Source of the DNA: Herbaspirillum robiniae
Lineage (GTDB): Bacteria > Pseudomonadota > Gammaproteobacteria > Burkholderiales > Burkholderiaceae_D
Reading direction: 5' to 3'
DNA: 64,000 bases
Assembly (NCBI RefSeq): GCF_002213415.1
Contig: NZ_NJGU01000005.1
Span: 124,001-188,000 of the forward strand
Shown: piece by piece, positions 52,640 through 61,432 of the stretch
Position numbering within the stretch: position 1 is the stretch's first letter
Layout of the letters: each line of letters begins with the position of its first letter
The notes under the pieces: generated by a model
What the model saw: only the letters and a program-made list of their open reading frames with translations
Databases searched by the model: none
Told to the model about the DNA's origin: nothing
Position numbers and translations under genes: made by a program

Positions 52640-52661
52640 GCCCGCGCAAGCGGGCTTTTTT
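52639..52661 (+). terminator. Rho-independent terminator of the small lipoprotein gene
   Basis: AGCCCGC / GCGGGCT arms with a 4-base GCAA loop and six T residues; the stem begins on the last base of the stop codon. Confidence 0.93.
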
Positions 52662-52774
52662 ATGCGCCCCGCTTTCGCCAGCGCCAAGGCAAGAATCCCC
52701 GCCAGGTCTTAGAATGACGCCTCGCACAGCCGCCGCGACCGCCGCCGGCTGCCGCCACCCGCCAGGAGACCGCC

Positions 52775-53170
52775 ATGCCCTACCTGCAACTGGACGTCAA
52801 CGAGCATTTCCCCGCCGAGACCAAGCAGCGCCTCGCCCGGGCCATCAGCGAAAGCTACGCCGAGATGATGCAGGTGGACATCCGCCGCATCAGCGTGGCC
52901 ATCCGCGAACTGGGCGAAGGAGGCGTCTGGCGCATTCCCGAGGTCGGCGGCGAGCCGGTTCCGGTGGCGATGCTGATGCTCGACATCCGGCGCGGCAGGC
53001 CCGTGGAGTTGCGCATGGAAGTGGCCAAGACGCTCTGCGCCCACTGCATCGAGATCCTGGGCCTGCGCGAAGACCGCCTCAACGTCGAATTCACCCAGCA
53101 CGACGGCGACGAGATGTACCACCCCACGCTGGGCGGCTTCAGCCCCGACTGGAAACCCGGCGAAGCATGA
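52775..53170 (+). CDS. Tautomerase-superfamily protein
   Basis: A 131-residue protein starting MPYLQLDVNEHFPAETKQRLARAISESYAEMMQ. After Met removal Pro1 would be the catalytic base of the 4-oxalocrotonate tautomerase/MIF superfamily. The length suggests a fused or longer single-chain form (cis-CaaD-like) with two beta-alpha-beta units; the second begins near MLMLDIRRGRPVELRMEVAKTL. CAGGAGACCGCC precedes the ATG. The substrate is unknown. An OsmC gene follows 48 bases downstream and may be co-transcribed. Confidence 0.85.
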   Translation: MPYLQLDVNEHFPAETKQRLARAISESYAEMMQVDIRRISVAIRELGEGGVWRIPEVGGEPVPVAMLMLDIRRGRPVELRMEVAKTLCAHCIEILGLREDRLNVEFTQHDGDEMYHPTLGGFSPDWKPGEA

Positions 53171-53218
53171 ACATTCCTTACCATTCCTAACCCCCAACTT
53201 CACGCGGAGACGGCAGCG

Positions 53219-53692
53219 ATGGCACACGGCGAACACAAGTACCAGGTCACGGTGGAGTGGACCGGCAACAAGGGCAGCGGCACCTCCGGGTATCGCGACT
53301 ACGGGCGCGAGCACGTGATCCGCTCGGGCGACAAGCCCGACATCGCCGGCTCCTCCGACCCGGCCTTCCTGGGCGACGCCGCGCGCTGGAATCCGGAAGA
53401 CCTGCTGCTGGCCTCCGCCTCGGCCTGCCACAAACTGTGGTACCTGCACCTCTGCTCGGACGCCGGCATCCGAGTGCTCGCGTATGTGGACCATGCCGAC
53501 GGCACCATGATCGACGGCGCCGACGGCGGACGCTTCACCGGCATCACGCTGCATCCGCACGTGACCATACGCGCCGGCGACGACCGCGCCATGGCCGAAC
53601 ACCTGCACCATGTGGCGCACGAGAAGTGCTATGTCGCCAACTCGGTCAACTTCCCTATCCGCTGCGAGGCGCAGGTGGTCTGGGCCGCGTAG
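53219..53692 (+). CDS. OsmC-family peroxide-reducing protein
   Basis: A 157-residue OsmC/Ohr-fold protein. The two redox cysteines are in SASACHKLWYL and HEKCYVANSVNFPI, the positions of the peroxidatic and resolving Cys. NPEDLLLASASAC is the standard helix start. Two additional cysteines (HLCSDAG and PIRCEA) occur. The protein reduces organic hydroperoxides with thiol reductants in the cytoplasm. GCGGAGACGGCAGCG precedes the ATG. It is followed by a strong terminator, closing a two-gene unit with the tautomerase. Confidence 0.9.
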   Translation: MAHGEHKYQVTVEWTGNKGSGTSGYRDYGREHVIRSGDKPDIAGSSDPAFLGDAARWNPEDLLLASASACHKLWYLHLCSDAGIRVLAYVDHADGTMIDGADGGRFTGITLHPHVTIRAGDDRAMAEHLHHVAHEKCYVANSVNFPIRCEAQVVWAA

Positions 53693-53750
53693 CGAAAGCG
53701 GCGGCGTCTTGCGAAGACGCGCCGGATTGCCAATCAGGCAATTTCTTGTA

Positions 53751-53778
53751 AAGGCCCGTTTATACGGGCCTTTTTTGT
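53751..53778 (+). terminator. Rho-independent terminator of the OsmC gene
   Basis: AAGGCCCGT / ACGGGCCTT arms with a 4-base TTAT loop and a T-run, 58 bases after the stop. Confidence 0.93.
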
Positions 53779-53832
53779 TCTTCCCCGCCCATTCTTTTCA
53801 AGTAAATTCATGCGTTCAACATAAATGAACAC

Positions 53833-55401
53833 ATGTTCAACACGATAGGGATGGGGATAGTGAAGCTTAGGACGAAAATCATTTACTTGTGCGCGACGAC
53901 CCTGATCGGGATCCTGGTCATCGCGATGGTCTCTCTGAACACCTTGAAGAAGACCATGCTGGAAGAACGCGAAGCCCAGCTTTCGCTGCTGGTGACGCTG
54001 GCCAAGGCGGCCTCGGAAAAGGTCTACGAACAGGAGAAATCGGGCAAGCTCACGCGCGAGCAAGCCCAGGCGCAGGCCAAGATGATCATCGGCAGCTATG
54101 CCAAGGAGCAGAACTACTTCTTCGTGCGCGGCTACACCGACGACTTCAACTACGTGCATCCCAATCCCAAGCGGGTGGGCATCCAGGATAAGACCGCCAA
54201 GGAAGACGGCGACCGCTATCGCGCGGCGCTGGCCGGCCGGGAAATCGGGCTGCTGACCGCCGAAGGCACACGCCCCAACACCACGGAGAAGGTGTTGAAG
54301 CTGTACGCGGTGACCAGGTTCGAACCGTGGGACTGGACCATCGGCTTCGGCGCCTACATCGACGACATCAACCTGGCCTTCTACCGCAACGCCCTGATCC
54401 TGCTGCTGATCGGCGCGGTGCTGATGGCGGCCATCGCCACCATGGCGGCCTTCATGTTGCGCTCCATCCTCAGGCAGCTGGGCGGCGAGCCGGCCAATAC
54501 CGTGGACATCGTCGAACGCATCTCGCAAGGCGACCTGTCCGATGCGATCGACCTGAAGGGCAAGGACAGCCACAGCCTGCTGCGCTCCATCGAAACCATG
54601 CGCGGCAGCCTGTCCGGCATCGTGGCCGGCGTACGCAACGGCACCGACACCATCGCCACGGCCTCCAACCAGATCGCCGCTGGCAACCTAGACCTGTCCT
54701 CCCGCACCGAGGAACAGGCCAGCGCACTGGAGGAGACCGCGTCCTCGATGGAACAGCTGACCTCCATCGTGCGCCAGAACGCCGACAACGCGCGCCAGGC
54801 CAACCAGCTGGCGATCTCGGCCTCAGGCGTGGCGAGCAACGGCGGCAAGGTGATTGAACAGGTGGTCGGCACCATGGCTGACATCAATACCGCCTCGACC
54901 AAGATCTCCGACATCATCGGCGTGATCGACAGCATTGCTTTCCAGACCAACATCCTGGCCTTGAACGCCGCGGTGGAAGCGGCCCGCGCCGGCGAACAGG
55001 GCCGCGGTTTCGCGGTGGTGGCCTCCGAGGTGCGCACCCTGGCCCACCGCAGCGCCACCGCCGCGCGCGAGATCAAGGCGCTGATCGAGGATTCGGTGGC
55101 CAAGGTCGACAACGGCTCGCACCTGGTCGAAGAAGCCGGCAAGACCATGCAGGACATCGTCTCCAGCGTGAAGCATGTGGCCGACGTGGTGGCCGAGATC
55201 AGCGCCGCCAGCCAGGAACAGAGCGCCGGCATCGAAGAAGTCAATCGCGCCATCACGCAGATGGACCAGGTCACACAACAGAACGCCGCACTGGTGGAAG
55301 AAGCCGCCGCAGCGGCCGCCTCCATGCAGGACCAGGCGGCGCAGCTGGCGCAACTGGTGAGCGTGTTCCGCCTCCCGGGCGCGGGTGCGGCCAGGGCCTG
55401 A
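53833..55401 (+). CDS. Methyl-accepting chemotaxis protein with single-Cache sensor
   Basis: A 522-residue chemoreceptor. TM1 is at about residues 15-36. The periplasmic sCache-type domain (about 40-182) includes [25 protein letters not shown] and [14 protein letters not shown]2 is at about 187-208, then HAMP (210-262) and the signalling coiled coil with [20 protein letters not shown]. sCache receptors often sense organic acids; the ligand is unknown. The start is uncertain: ATG 53833 has a poor ribosome site and lies in overlapping GTTCA/TGAAC repeats, while ATG 53851 or GTG 53860 would lose only a few residues before TM1. It is transcribed alone. Confidence 0.92.
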   Translation: MFNTIGMGIVKLRTKIIYLCATTLIGILVIAMVSLNTLKKTMLEEREAQLSLLVTLAKAASEKVYEQEKSGKLTREQAQAQAKMIIGSYAKEQNYFFVRGYTDDFNYVHPNPKRVGIQDKTAKEDGDRYRAALAGREIGLLTAEGTRPNTTEKVLKLYAVTRFEPWDWTIGFGAYIDDINLAFYRNALILLLIGAVLMAAIATMAAFMLRSILRQLGGEPANTVDIVERISQGDLSDAIDLKGKDSHSLLRSIETMRGSLSGIVAGVRNGTDTIATASNQIAAGNLDLSSRTEEQASALEETASSMEQLTSIVRQNADNARQANQLAISASGVASNGGKVIEQVVGTMADINTASTKISDIIGVIDSIAFQTNILALNAAVEAARAGEQGRGFAVVASEVRTLAHRSATAAREIKALIEDSVAKVDNGSHLVEEAGKTMQDIVSSVKHVADVVAEISAASQEQSAGIEEVNRAITQMDQVTQQNAALVEEAAAAAASMQDQAAQLAQLVSVFRLPGAGAARA

Positions 55402-55430
55402 ACGCAGCCCTGACCTCACCGCCCCCGACT

Positions 55431-55466
55431 GCAGCGCCGCCGCTCTGGCAACGACGGCGGCGCTGC
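55431..55466 (+). terminator. Terminator-like hairpin after the sCache chemoreceptor gene
   Basis: Perfect 11-bp arms GCAGCGCCGCC / GGCGGCGCTGC with a 14-base loop, 29 bases after the stop; only a weak T-stretch follows. Confidence 0.6.
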
Positions 55467-55552
55467 GTATTTGAAGGCATACTTCATCCATCGACAACAA
55501 GGCCGCACCGCATGCGCAAGCAGCGAGCACGCAGCCACCGCCAGACAGACGA

Positions 55553-56752
55553 ATGCACATCCAGCCCGCCGATCCCGCCCTCGGCCAGTCCGCCGATGAT
55601 GAACGCCCGATGCGGCGCCGCTCGCTGTTTGCCGCCTGCAGCGCGCATGCGGTGCATGACGGCCTGACCGATGCGATCTATGTGCTGCTGCCGCTGTGGC
55701 AGGCGCAGTTCTCGATCAGCTACGCCATGGTGGGCCTGCTGCGCGGTTCGTATTCCGGCGTGATGGCGGGCTGCCAGCTGATGGCCGGGCGCCTGGCCCG
55801 CCGCTGGGGCCGCAAGCGCCTGCTGGTCGGCGGCACCGCGCTGGCCGGACTTGCCTATCTGGTCGCCAGCCAGGCCGGCAGCATGGGTTGGTTGTTGTTC
55901 GCGCTGGTGCTGGGCGGCCTGGGCGCAAGCACCCAGCATCCGCTGGCCTCGTCGCTGGTGGCCGACAGCCACGAAGGCGGCAAGGTGAAGGAGGCGCTGT
56001 CGCACTACAACTTCGCCGGCGACATCGGCAAGACCCTCATCCCCGGACTGGTCGGACTGCTGCTGGCCGCGGCGAGCTGGCAGGCCGGCGCGGGACTGCT
56101 GGGCGTGATCGGCGTGGCCTCGGCCGCGCTGCTGTGGCGTCTGATCCCGTCCGATGCGCAGCTGCGCGCGGCGCAGCGCAAGTCTTCCGCCAGGGGCGCC
56201 GGCGCCGCGCGCGGCGGCATGTGGGCGCTGCTGTCGACCGGCACCATCGACAGCGCGGTGCGCATGGGTTTCCTGACCTTTCTGCCCTTCCTGTTGCAAG
56301 ACAAGGGCGCCGGCGCCGCCGGCATCGGCGTGGCGCTGTCGCTGCTGTTCGTGGGCGGCGCCTTCGGCAAGCTGCTGTGCGGCTACCTCGGCGCGCGGGT
56401 GGGCATGATGAAGACGGTCTGGCTGACCGAAGCCACGACGTCGCTGTGCATCCTGCTGGCGGTGTGGCTGCCGCTGTCCTGGCTGATGGCCATGCTGCCG
56501 CTGCTGGGGCTGGCGTTGAACGGCACCTCGTCGGTGCTGTACGGCGCGGTGCCCGAACTGGCCGGCGCCGACCGGCGCGACCATGCCTTCGCGCTGTTCT
56601 ATACCGGCACCATCGGCGCCGGCGCGCTGTCGCCGGTGCTGTTCGGGCGCTTGGGCGACCTGGCCGGCATCACCGCCGCACTGGAAGTCCTAGCGGCGGT
56701 GCTGCTGCTGACCTTGCCGCTGTCGTGGGTGGTGCAGAAGAACCTGGAGTGA
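55553..56752 (+). CDS. MFS transporter, fosmidomycin-resistance (Fsr)-like
   Basis: A 399-residue inner-membrane transporter with twelve helices. AHAVHDGLTDAIYVLLPLWQAQFSISYA near the N-terminus is the Fsr-family signature (Asp-containing first helix and PLW), and HPLASSLVADSHEGGKVKEALSHYNFAGDIGK follows in the central part. Known relatives export fosmidomycin and other drugs by proton exchange. No regulator adjoins. It converges on the flavin reductase gene with 49 bases between stops and no clear terminator. Confidence 0.88.
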   Translation: MHIQPADPALGQSADDERPMRRRSLFAACSAHAVHDGLTDAIYVLLPLWQAQFSISYAMVGLLRGSYSGVMAGCQLMAGRLARRWGRKRLLVGGTALAGLAYLVASQAGSMGWLLFALVLGGLGASTQHPLASSLVADSHEGGKVKEALSHYNFAGDIGKTLIPGLVGLLLAAASWQAGAGLLGVIGVASAALLWRLIPSDAQLRAAQRKSSARGAGAARGGMWALLSTGTIDSAVRMGFLTFLPFLLQDKGAGAAGIGVALSLLFVGGAFGKLLCGYLGARVGMMKTVWLTEATTSLCILLAVWLPLSWLMAMLPLLGLALNGTSSVLYGAVPELAGADRRDHAFALFYTGTIGAGALSPVLFGRLGDLAGITAALEVLAAVLLLTLPLSWVVQKNLE

Positions 56753-56801
56753 TCGCCGGCGTCGCGTTGCTGCTTCTTCAGCCGCTTCCTCGCCCTCTTT
56801 C

Positions 56802-57515
56802 TCAGCCGGTCGCGTAGCGCCGTGCCTCGGCCGCACGCTCGTCCTGAACCTTCTCCGGAATTTCGGCGAGCACCCGGTAGGCCTGTTCCGGGATCTCCGC
56901 CAGCCGCGAGGAATGCACCTGCGCGCCGAGGCCATAGAACTTCTGGAAACTCATGATCAGCGGCGACCACTTGTCGGGATCGATGCGATTGGGGTGCCCC
57001 TCCATCAGCAGTCCGGGATGCACATGGACGCGCTGGATGCGCACCTCGAACAGGCTGATCGAGCCGCGCAGCGCCTCGTTGTCGTCGCCGATGCCGTGGG
57101 TCGCGGCGAGCACCGCTTCGAGCTGGATCGGGCATTCGAGCGCGCGCGACGCCGCCACGGTGTCGGACTTCACCTTCGTCATTCCCGCACGGCCGAACTT
57201 GTCGGGCTCGTAGACGTAGCCCAGCGCCTTCCTGAATTCTGAAACAGGATAGGTCCCCGTGGTCCGCGCGATGCGGTCGACCGCGCCGACCTCGCCGGTG
57301 GAGGGCAGATTGAGCACGCATTCGCCGGTGCGACACAGGTTGCGCGCCGTCTGCGAGGCCGATGCGATGCCCAGCACGCCGCGCCATCCCAGCCAGAATA
57401 CCGACGATATCGGCGCGAGATTGTGCGTGCCGTCTTCATTGACGGTACTGACCAGGGCGACGGGCGTTCCGAGATACAGGATGCTGGGTTCTGCAACGAC
57501 GTGAGGAGTATTCAT
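56802..57515 (-). CDS. Flavin reductase-like FMN-binding split-barrel protein
   Basis: A 237-residue protein of the DIM6/NTAB flavoprotein family. LGTPVALVSTVNEDGTHNLAPISSVFWLGWRG is the FMN-binding strand pair, ASQTARNLCRTGECVLNLPS and LECPIQLEAVLAATHGIGD the dimer and flavin contacts. The C-terminal 55 residues (FQKFYGLGAQVHSSRLAEIPEQAYR) are the usual extension of the larger subgroup. AAGGACACC precedes ATG 57515. It may reduce flavin for an oxygenase or reduce another substrate; none is encoded nearby. Confidence 0.88.
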   Translation of the reverse strand: MNTPHVVAEPSILYLGTPVALVSTVNEDGTHNLAPISSVFWLGWRGVLGIASASQTARNLCRTGECVLNLPSTGEVGAVDRIARTTGTYPVSEFRKALGYVYEPDKFGRAGMTKVKSDTVAASRALECPIQLEAVLAATHGIGDDNEALRGSISLFEVRIQRVHVHPGLLMEGHPNRIDPDKWSPLIMSFQKFYGLGAQVHSSRLAEIPEQAYRVLAEIPEKVQDERAAEARRYATG

Positions 57516-57684
57516 GGTGTCCTTGGGTGGTGAGTGGATGCGCCGATTATGCGATCGGCCCGCCGCCCGCACACTCCACTTCTTGCTGCCCAATTGCTCG
57601 TCTTCAGCGGCGCGATATTTTCCCGGATGCGGTTCCGGTGTCGGGACCGATGCCTGCGCCCGGCGATGAAAATCCGTTGTCGAA

Positions 57685-57711
57685 AATGAAAAAGCCCGCA
57701 CATGCGGGCTT
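57685..57711 (-). terminator. Rho-independent terminator of the small exported protein gene
   Basis: On the minus strand AAGCCCGCA / TGCGGGCTT arms with a 2-base spacer (effective loop 4) are followed by TTTCATTTTC. It lies 42 bases after the stop of the gene at 57753-58019. Confidence 0.85.
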
Positions 57712-57752
57712 GTTGTCATTGATGCCACCGACGCGACTGCCGTCGCGAAGGC

Positions 57753-58019
57753 TCAGAAGATCACCACGGCGGCCGACTCCACTCGCTGGATCACCGCGAT
57801 CTGCGTGCCCAGGGCCTGGGAGGTGAAGTCCACGCCATTGGTGCAGACGCTGTTGGCCACCGAAGGATGGTCGTGGTCCTGGGTCAGGCGGCAGGTGGTG
57901 GTGACGAAGGCGGAAACCGTCAGGCTCTTGGAGGACGCGGCGGCATCGGCCTGCTGCGCAAGGCCGCTCAGGCTGATTACTGCAACACTGGCCATCAGGA
58001 TTTTTTGCAAGGTTTTCAT
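57753..58019 (-). CDS. Small exported protein of unknown function
   Basis: An 88-residue protein. The signal peptide MKTLQKILMASVAVISLSGLAQQADA is followed by a 62-residue mature part with two Cys (TTTCRLTQD, NSVCTNGVD) that could form a disulfide in the periplasm. SKSLTVSAFVTTTC faintly recalls spore-coat-U/fimbrial-type beta proteins, but the protein is too short to assign. The ribosome site is weak (GGTGCAGC). It has its own terminator and so looks like a real single-gene unit. Confidence 0.65.
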   Translation of the reverse strand: MKTLQKILMASVAVISLSGLAQQADAAASSKSLTVSAFVTTTCRLTQDHDHPSVANSVCTNGVDFTSQALGTQIAVIQRVESAAVVIF

Positions 58020-58188
58020 GCTGCACCATCGGGGATTTCCTGATGCCAATTCTATTGCCGCAGAAAAACTAATGGCATCAGGTTTTCTCCGATTGTGCGA
58101 TTGCCGGTTTGCTGATAATTGGCCTTCACCGCAGGCAACGCCGGCATGCGATGTGGGCAATGTGAACATAGAACGGGCCGGATAAAAG

Positions 58189-58212
58189 AAACGCCCGCGC
58201 AGGCGGGCGTTT
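58189..58212 (-). terminator. Rho-independent terminator of the Gln-rich small protein gene
   Basis: AAACGCCCGC / GCGGGCGTTT arms with a 4-base loop; on the minus strand TTTCTTTTA follows, 54 bases after the stop at 58266. Confidence 0.88.
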
Positions 58213-58265
58213 GCTGGTTCGCACCGGCGGCGGTCAGGCGCGTCGCGCAGCCCGCTCGCCGTGGC

Positions 58266-58502
58266 TCATGGCTGCTTCGCGCCCTGCGCAGCGTCGCTTT
58301 GCTGTTGCGCCTGCGCATTCTTCTTTTGCTCGTTGGCGTCGTTTGCGCCCTGCTGCTGGCTCTCCTTGTCGCGGCCGCCTTGCTGCTGGTCGGGGCGCGA
58401 TCCCTGTTCCTGCTGGCGATTGCCGGATTGCTGGTCGCTTTGCTGGTTCTGTTGCTGCGGGTTCTGTTGCTTCTTGTCCTGGGACTGATTGAGGTTCGAC
58501 AT
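58266..58502 (-). CDS. Small Gln-rich low-complexity hydrophilic protein
   Basis: A 78-residue protein with no hydrophobic core: MSNLNQSQDKKQQNPQQQNQ continues as Gln, Asn, Asp, Lys and Gly repeats, with about 30% Gln. No Cys and no aromatic residues are present, so it is predicted to be disordered, like some stress-induced hydrophilins. AAGGAAACGAC is a good ribosome site, and the gene has its own terminator, both supporting reality. No function can be assigned. Confidence 0.7.
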   Translation of the reverse strand: MSNLNQSQDKKQQNPQQQNQQSDQQSGNRQQEQGSRPDQQQGGRDKESQQQGANDANEQKKNAQAQQQSDAAQGAKQP

Positions 58503-58761
58503 GTCGTTTCCTTGCATGCGGTCTGTAAAAGGCGTTTTCGGATCAGGCCGCCATGTCCGCGTTCGCATCATTGCCATCCGGGGGATCCCCGGGGTTTTCC
58601 CGGGGGCTGGGTGGCATGGATGCATAGTGCGCCGCTTGCCGGGCCGGTGATGTAGGCGCAAGCCCTATTGATGCGTCATCATTGCAGCGGATCAAATATA
58701 TAAGTTCATGTGTAGCCGCCGCCGTGGTAAAAAGAGGATATTCGTTCCCACAGGAGTAGAT

Positions 58762-58950
58762 ATGCACCAACGGTACAACGAGAGCACCGCAGATCTGAAG
58801 GAATTGATGACGGCGGCGCCTATCGCCCCCGAGCTGCACGCAGCGCTTGTCAGGAAACAGGTTGCCATGCGCAGGCTGATGGAAGACATCAGGGAAGAAG
58901 CCAGGCTGCTGGGAGACGAATTGCTCGGAGCGGAGCAGAAATCCGCATGA
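58762..58950 (+). CDS. Small helical protein of unknown function
   Basis: A 62-residue soluble protein. MHQRYNESTADLKELMTAAP is followed by a long amphipathic helix (ELHAALVRKQVAMRRLMEDI, then EEARLLGDELLGAE). CAGGAGTAGAT gives a strong Shine-Dalgarno for ATG 58762, and a terminator lies 60 bases after the stop. The promoter is probably in the AT-rich stretch 58690-58740. No relative is recognised. Confidence 0.7.
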   Translation: MHQRYNESTADLKELMTAAPIAPELHAALVRKQVAMRRLMEDIREEARLLGDELLGAEQKSA

Positions 58951-59010
58951 GGCACGGCCAGTCCGCCGCCGGAGGTCGGCGTCGGACGAAAAGATATCAA
59001 GCTCACAACA

Positions 59011-59036
59011 AAAAGCCCGCATGCGCGGGCTTTTTC
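59011..59036. terminator. Bidirectional terminator
   Basis: AAAAAGCCCGC / GCGGGCTTTTT arms, 11 bp, with a 4-base loop. It ends the small helical-protein gene on the plus strand and can also end the sugar-oxidoreductase operon on the minus strand, 76 bases past its last stop. Confidence 0.93.
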
Positions 59037-59111
59037 ATTTCCTGCGGGCGCGTTGGCGCACTGGTGCGTCCTCCCGCGCATCAATCGCCGTGCGGGGAGA
59101 ACATCTTGGCA

Positions 59112-60275
59112 TCAGGACAGGCTGGTCCATTTTCTTTCGCTCGCAGCCGACTCCAGCACCTTCTCGATGAAGCGCACGCCGAGCGCGCCGTCCTCCACCC
59201 GCGGATAGTCCGCCTCGAGCGGATCGGCGGGGCGGCCGGCCGCATGGGCGCGGATATCGGCGGCCACGCCCAGATAGACGTTGGCAAAGGCCTCGACGAA
59301 GGCTTCCGGATGACCGGCCGGAATGCGTCCCGCGCGCTTTGCCGATTCGCCCAGCCAGGGCGATCCGCGCGTGAGGATGCGGCGCGGGCCGTCCACCGGC
59401 GAGTGGACCAGTTGGTTGGGCTCTTCCTGGCGCCACGTCAGCGTGCCCAGGGTGCCGGAGACCAGCAGCCGCAGATCGTTCTCCAGCCCGGCCGCCACCT
59501 GCGAGGCGACGATGATGCCGCGCGCGCCTTCGGCGTAGCGCAGCAACAGTTGGGCGTCGTCGTCCAGGCGACGGCCCGCGCCGAAGACCGTCAGGTCGGC
59601 GCACAACGCGTCCGGCCGCAGGCCGGTGACGGTCGCGGCCAGGTTCTCGGCGTGCGAGCCGATGTCGGCCATGGTGCCGGCGTTGCCGCTGCGCTGCGGA
59701 TCCAGCCGCCAGTCGGCCTGCTTGTTGCCACCGCTGTGCTCGACCGCGGTGGCCAGCCAGCCCTGGTTGTATTCGACGGCAATCTTGCGCAGCGTGCCCA
59801 GCGCGCCGCTGCGCACCAGGTGGCGCGCTTCGCGCACCATGGGATAGCCGGTGTAGTTGTAGGTCACGCCGAACACGGTGCCGGCCCGGCGCACGGCGGC
59901 CACCAGTTCGTCGGCTTGCGCCGCGGTATGCACCAGCGGCTTGTCGCACACCACGTGAAAGCCCGCCTGCACGAAGGCCAGCGCCACCGGATAGTGGACG
60001 TGGTTGGGCGTGACGATGCTCACCAGGTCGATGCGATCCTCGGGGCTGCGCCTGAGCTCGTCGGCCAGCAGGTCCTGCCAGCTGCCATGGTTGCGGTCGT
60101 CGGCCAGTCCCAGCGCGGCGCCGGATTCGCGCGCGCGTTCGGGCGCGGATGAAAAGGCCCCGGCCACCAGCTCGAACTGGTCATCCAGCGCCATGGCCCG
60201 GCGATGCACCGCGCCGATGAAGGCGCCCTGGCCGCCGCCGACCATGGCATAGCGGAGTCGTCTTTCACGGGGCAT
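59112..60275 (-). CDS. Gfo/Idh/MocA-family sugar or polyol dehydrogenase
   Basis: A 387-residue oxidoreductase. The N-terminal Rossmann domain starts [40 protein letters not shown] holds the catalytic Lys (DKP in place of EKP). The C-terminal alpha/beta domain contains [17 protein letters not shown], with the His/Asp region for substrate. It oxidises a sugar, polyol or sugar derivative with NAD(P). AGGAACACGT precedes ATG 60275, which lies 11 bases inside the isomerase gene, so they are coupled. It is the last gene of the operon. Confidence 0.9.
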   Translation of the reverse strand: MPRERRLRYAMVGGGQGAFIGAVHRRAMALDDQFELVAGAFSSAPERARESGAALGLADDRNHGSWQDLLADELRRSPEDRIDLVSIVTPNHVHYPVALAFVQAGFHVVCDKPLVHTAAQADELVAAVRRAGTVFGVTYNYTGYPMVREARHLVRSGALGTLRKIAVEYNQGWLATAVEHSGGNKQADWRLDPQRSGNAGTMADIGSHAENLAATVTGLRPDALCADLTVFGAGRRLDDDAQLLLRYAEGARGIIVASQVAAGLENDLRLLVSGTLGTLTWRQEEPNQLVHSPVDGPRRILTRGSPWLGESAKRAGRIPAGHPEAFVEAFANVYLGVAADIRAHAAGRPADPLEADYPRVEDGALGVRFIEKVLESAASERKWTSLS

Positions 60276-61317
60276 ACGTGTTCCTCGCTTGGTCTTCGGT
60301 GGTTGTCGCGGCTTGGCGGTCCTTGGCGAACACGGCGTCGAAGGCGCCGCTGGCCGGCTTGAAGTCGAGCCGCCGGCAGAAGGCCGCGCTCTCGGTGGCG
60401 CCGTGGACGCGGTCCATGCGGCTGTCTTCCCACTCGACCGAGAGCGGGCCCTGGTAGCCGATGTCGTTGAGGGCGACGATGATCGATTCGAAATCGATCA
60501 TGCCGCGCCCGACGCTGCGGAAATCCCAATGCCGGCGGGCGTCGCCGAAGCTGGTATGGCCGCCGAACACGCCCACGGTGCCGTCGCCCTTGCCCCACCA
60601 GACGTCCTTCATGTGGGCGTTGTAGATGCGATCGGCGAAGCCGCGGATGAACTTCACATAGTCCACGCCCTGGTAGGCCAGGTGGCTGGGATCGAAATTG
60701 AAACCGAAGCGCCGGTGCCCCTTGACCGCTGCGATGGCGCGTTCGGCCGAGGCGATGTCGAAGGCGATTTCGGTCGGGTGCACCTCCAGCGCGAAATTGA
60801 TGTCGTGCTGCTCGAAGGTGTCGAGGATGGGGCCGAAGCGCTGCGCGAAATCGGCGAAGCCCTTGTCCCAGTAGGCCTGCGTGGTCGGCGGGAAGGCATA
60901 GATGGAATGCCAGACCGAAGAGCCGGTGAAGCCGGTGACCGTCTTCACCCCGAACCTGGCGGCGGCCCGCGCGGTGTCGGCCAGCTCGCCGGCGGCGCGC
61001 CGGCGCACGCCTTCGGGATCGCCGTCGCCCCACACATGGGAGGGCAGGATGGATTGGTGGCGTTCATCGATGAGGTCGCACACCGCCTGCCCCACCAGAT
61101 GGTTGCCGATGGCCAAGCATTGCAGGCCGTGCCCGGCCAGCAGTGCGCGCTTGTCTTGCACGTATTGCTCGCTGGCCAGCGCCTGCTGCACGTTGAAGTG
61201 GTCGCCCCAGCAGGCCAGCTCCAGGCCGTCATAGCCCATACGGCGGGCCAGGGGCGCAAGCTCCGCCAGCGGCAGGTCGGCCCATTGGCCGGTAAAGAGT
61301 GTGACGGGTCTTGGCAT
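60265..61317 (-). CDS. Xylose isomerase-like TIM-barrel sugar isomerase/epimerase
   Basis: A 350-residue AP-endonuclease-2-fold protein (IolE/IolI/KduI-like group). Metal ligands are Glu in [12 protein letters not shown], Asp/His in [11 protein letters not shown], His in [12 protein letters not shown] and Glu in [42 protein letters not shown] is the typical N-terminal strand-helix pair. It would isomerise or epimerise a keto-sugar or keto-inositol, working with the overlapping dehydrogenase. It follows a sugar binding-protein gene by 115 bases containing a hairpin. Confidence 0.9.
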   Translation of the reverse strand: MPRPVTLFTGQWADLPLAELAPLARRMGYDGLELACWGDHFNVQQALASEQYVQDKRALLAGHGLQCLAIGNHLVGQAVCDLIDERHQSILPSHVWGDGDPEGVRRRAAGELADTARAAARFGVKTVTGFTGSSVWHSIYAFPPTTQAYWDKGFADFAQRFGPILDTFEQHDINFALEVHPTEIAFDIASAERAIAAVKGHRRFGFNFDPSHLAYQGVDYVKFIRGFADRIYNAHMKDVWWGKGDGTVGVFGGHTSFGDARRHWDFRSVGRGMIDFESIIVALNDIGYQGPLSVEWEDSRMDRVHGATESAAFCRRLDFKPASGAFDAVFAKDRQAATTTEDQARNTYAP

Positions 61318-61393
61318 GTGCCGGACTCCTCTCGCAGGTATTGCTCAGTTCGTTGAAGGCGCGGCCGACAAGCGCCGCGCCGCGCGCAAACGT

Positions 61394-61425
61394 CCTGCCC
61401 GCCGCACGGCGGGACAGGTTTTTTT
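61394..61425 (+). repeat. Hairpin with T-run on the plus strand, inside a minus-strand operon
   Basis: CCCGCC / GGCGGG stem extended by CCTG / CAGG across a one-base bulge, followed on the plus strand by TTTTTTT. The flanking genes (binding protein and isomerase) both read on the minus strand, so it cannot end them in the usual way; it would stop antisense transcripts or protect the binding-protein mRNA. Confidence 0.6.
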
Positions 61426-61432
61426 CATCCGT

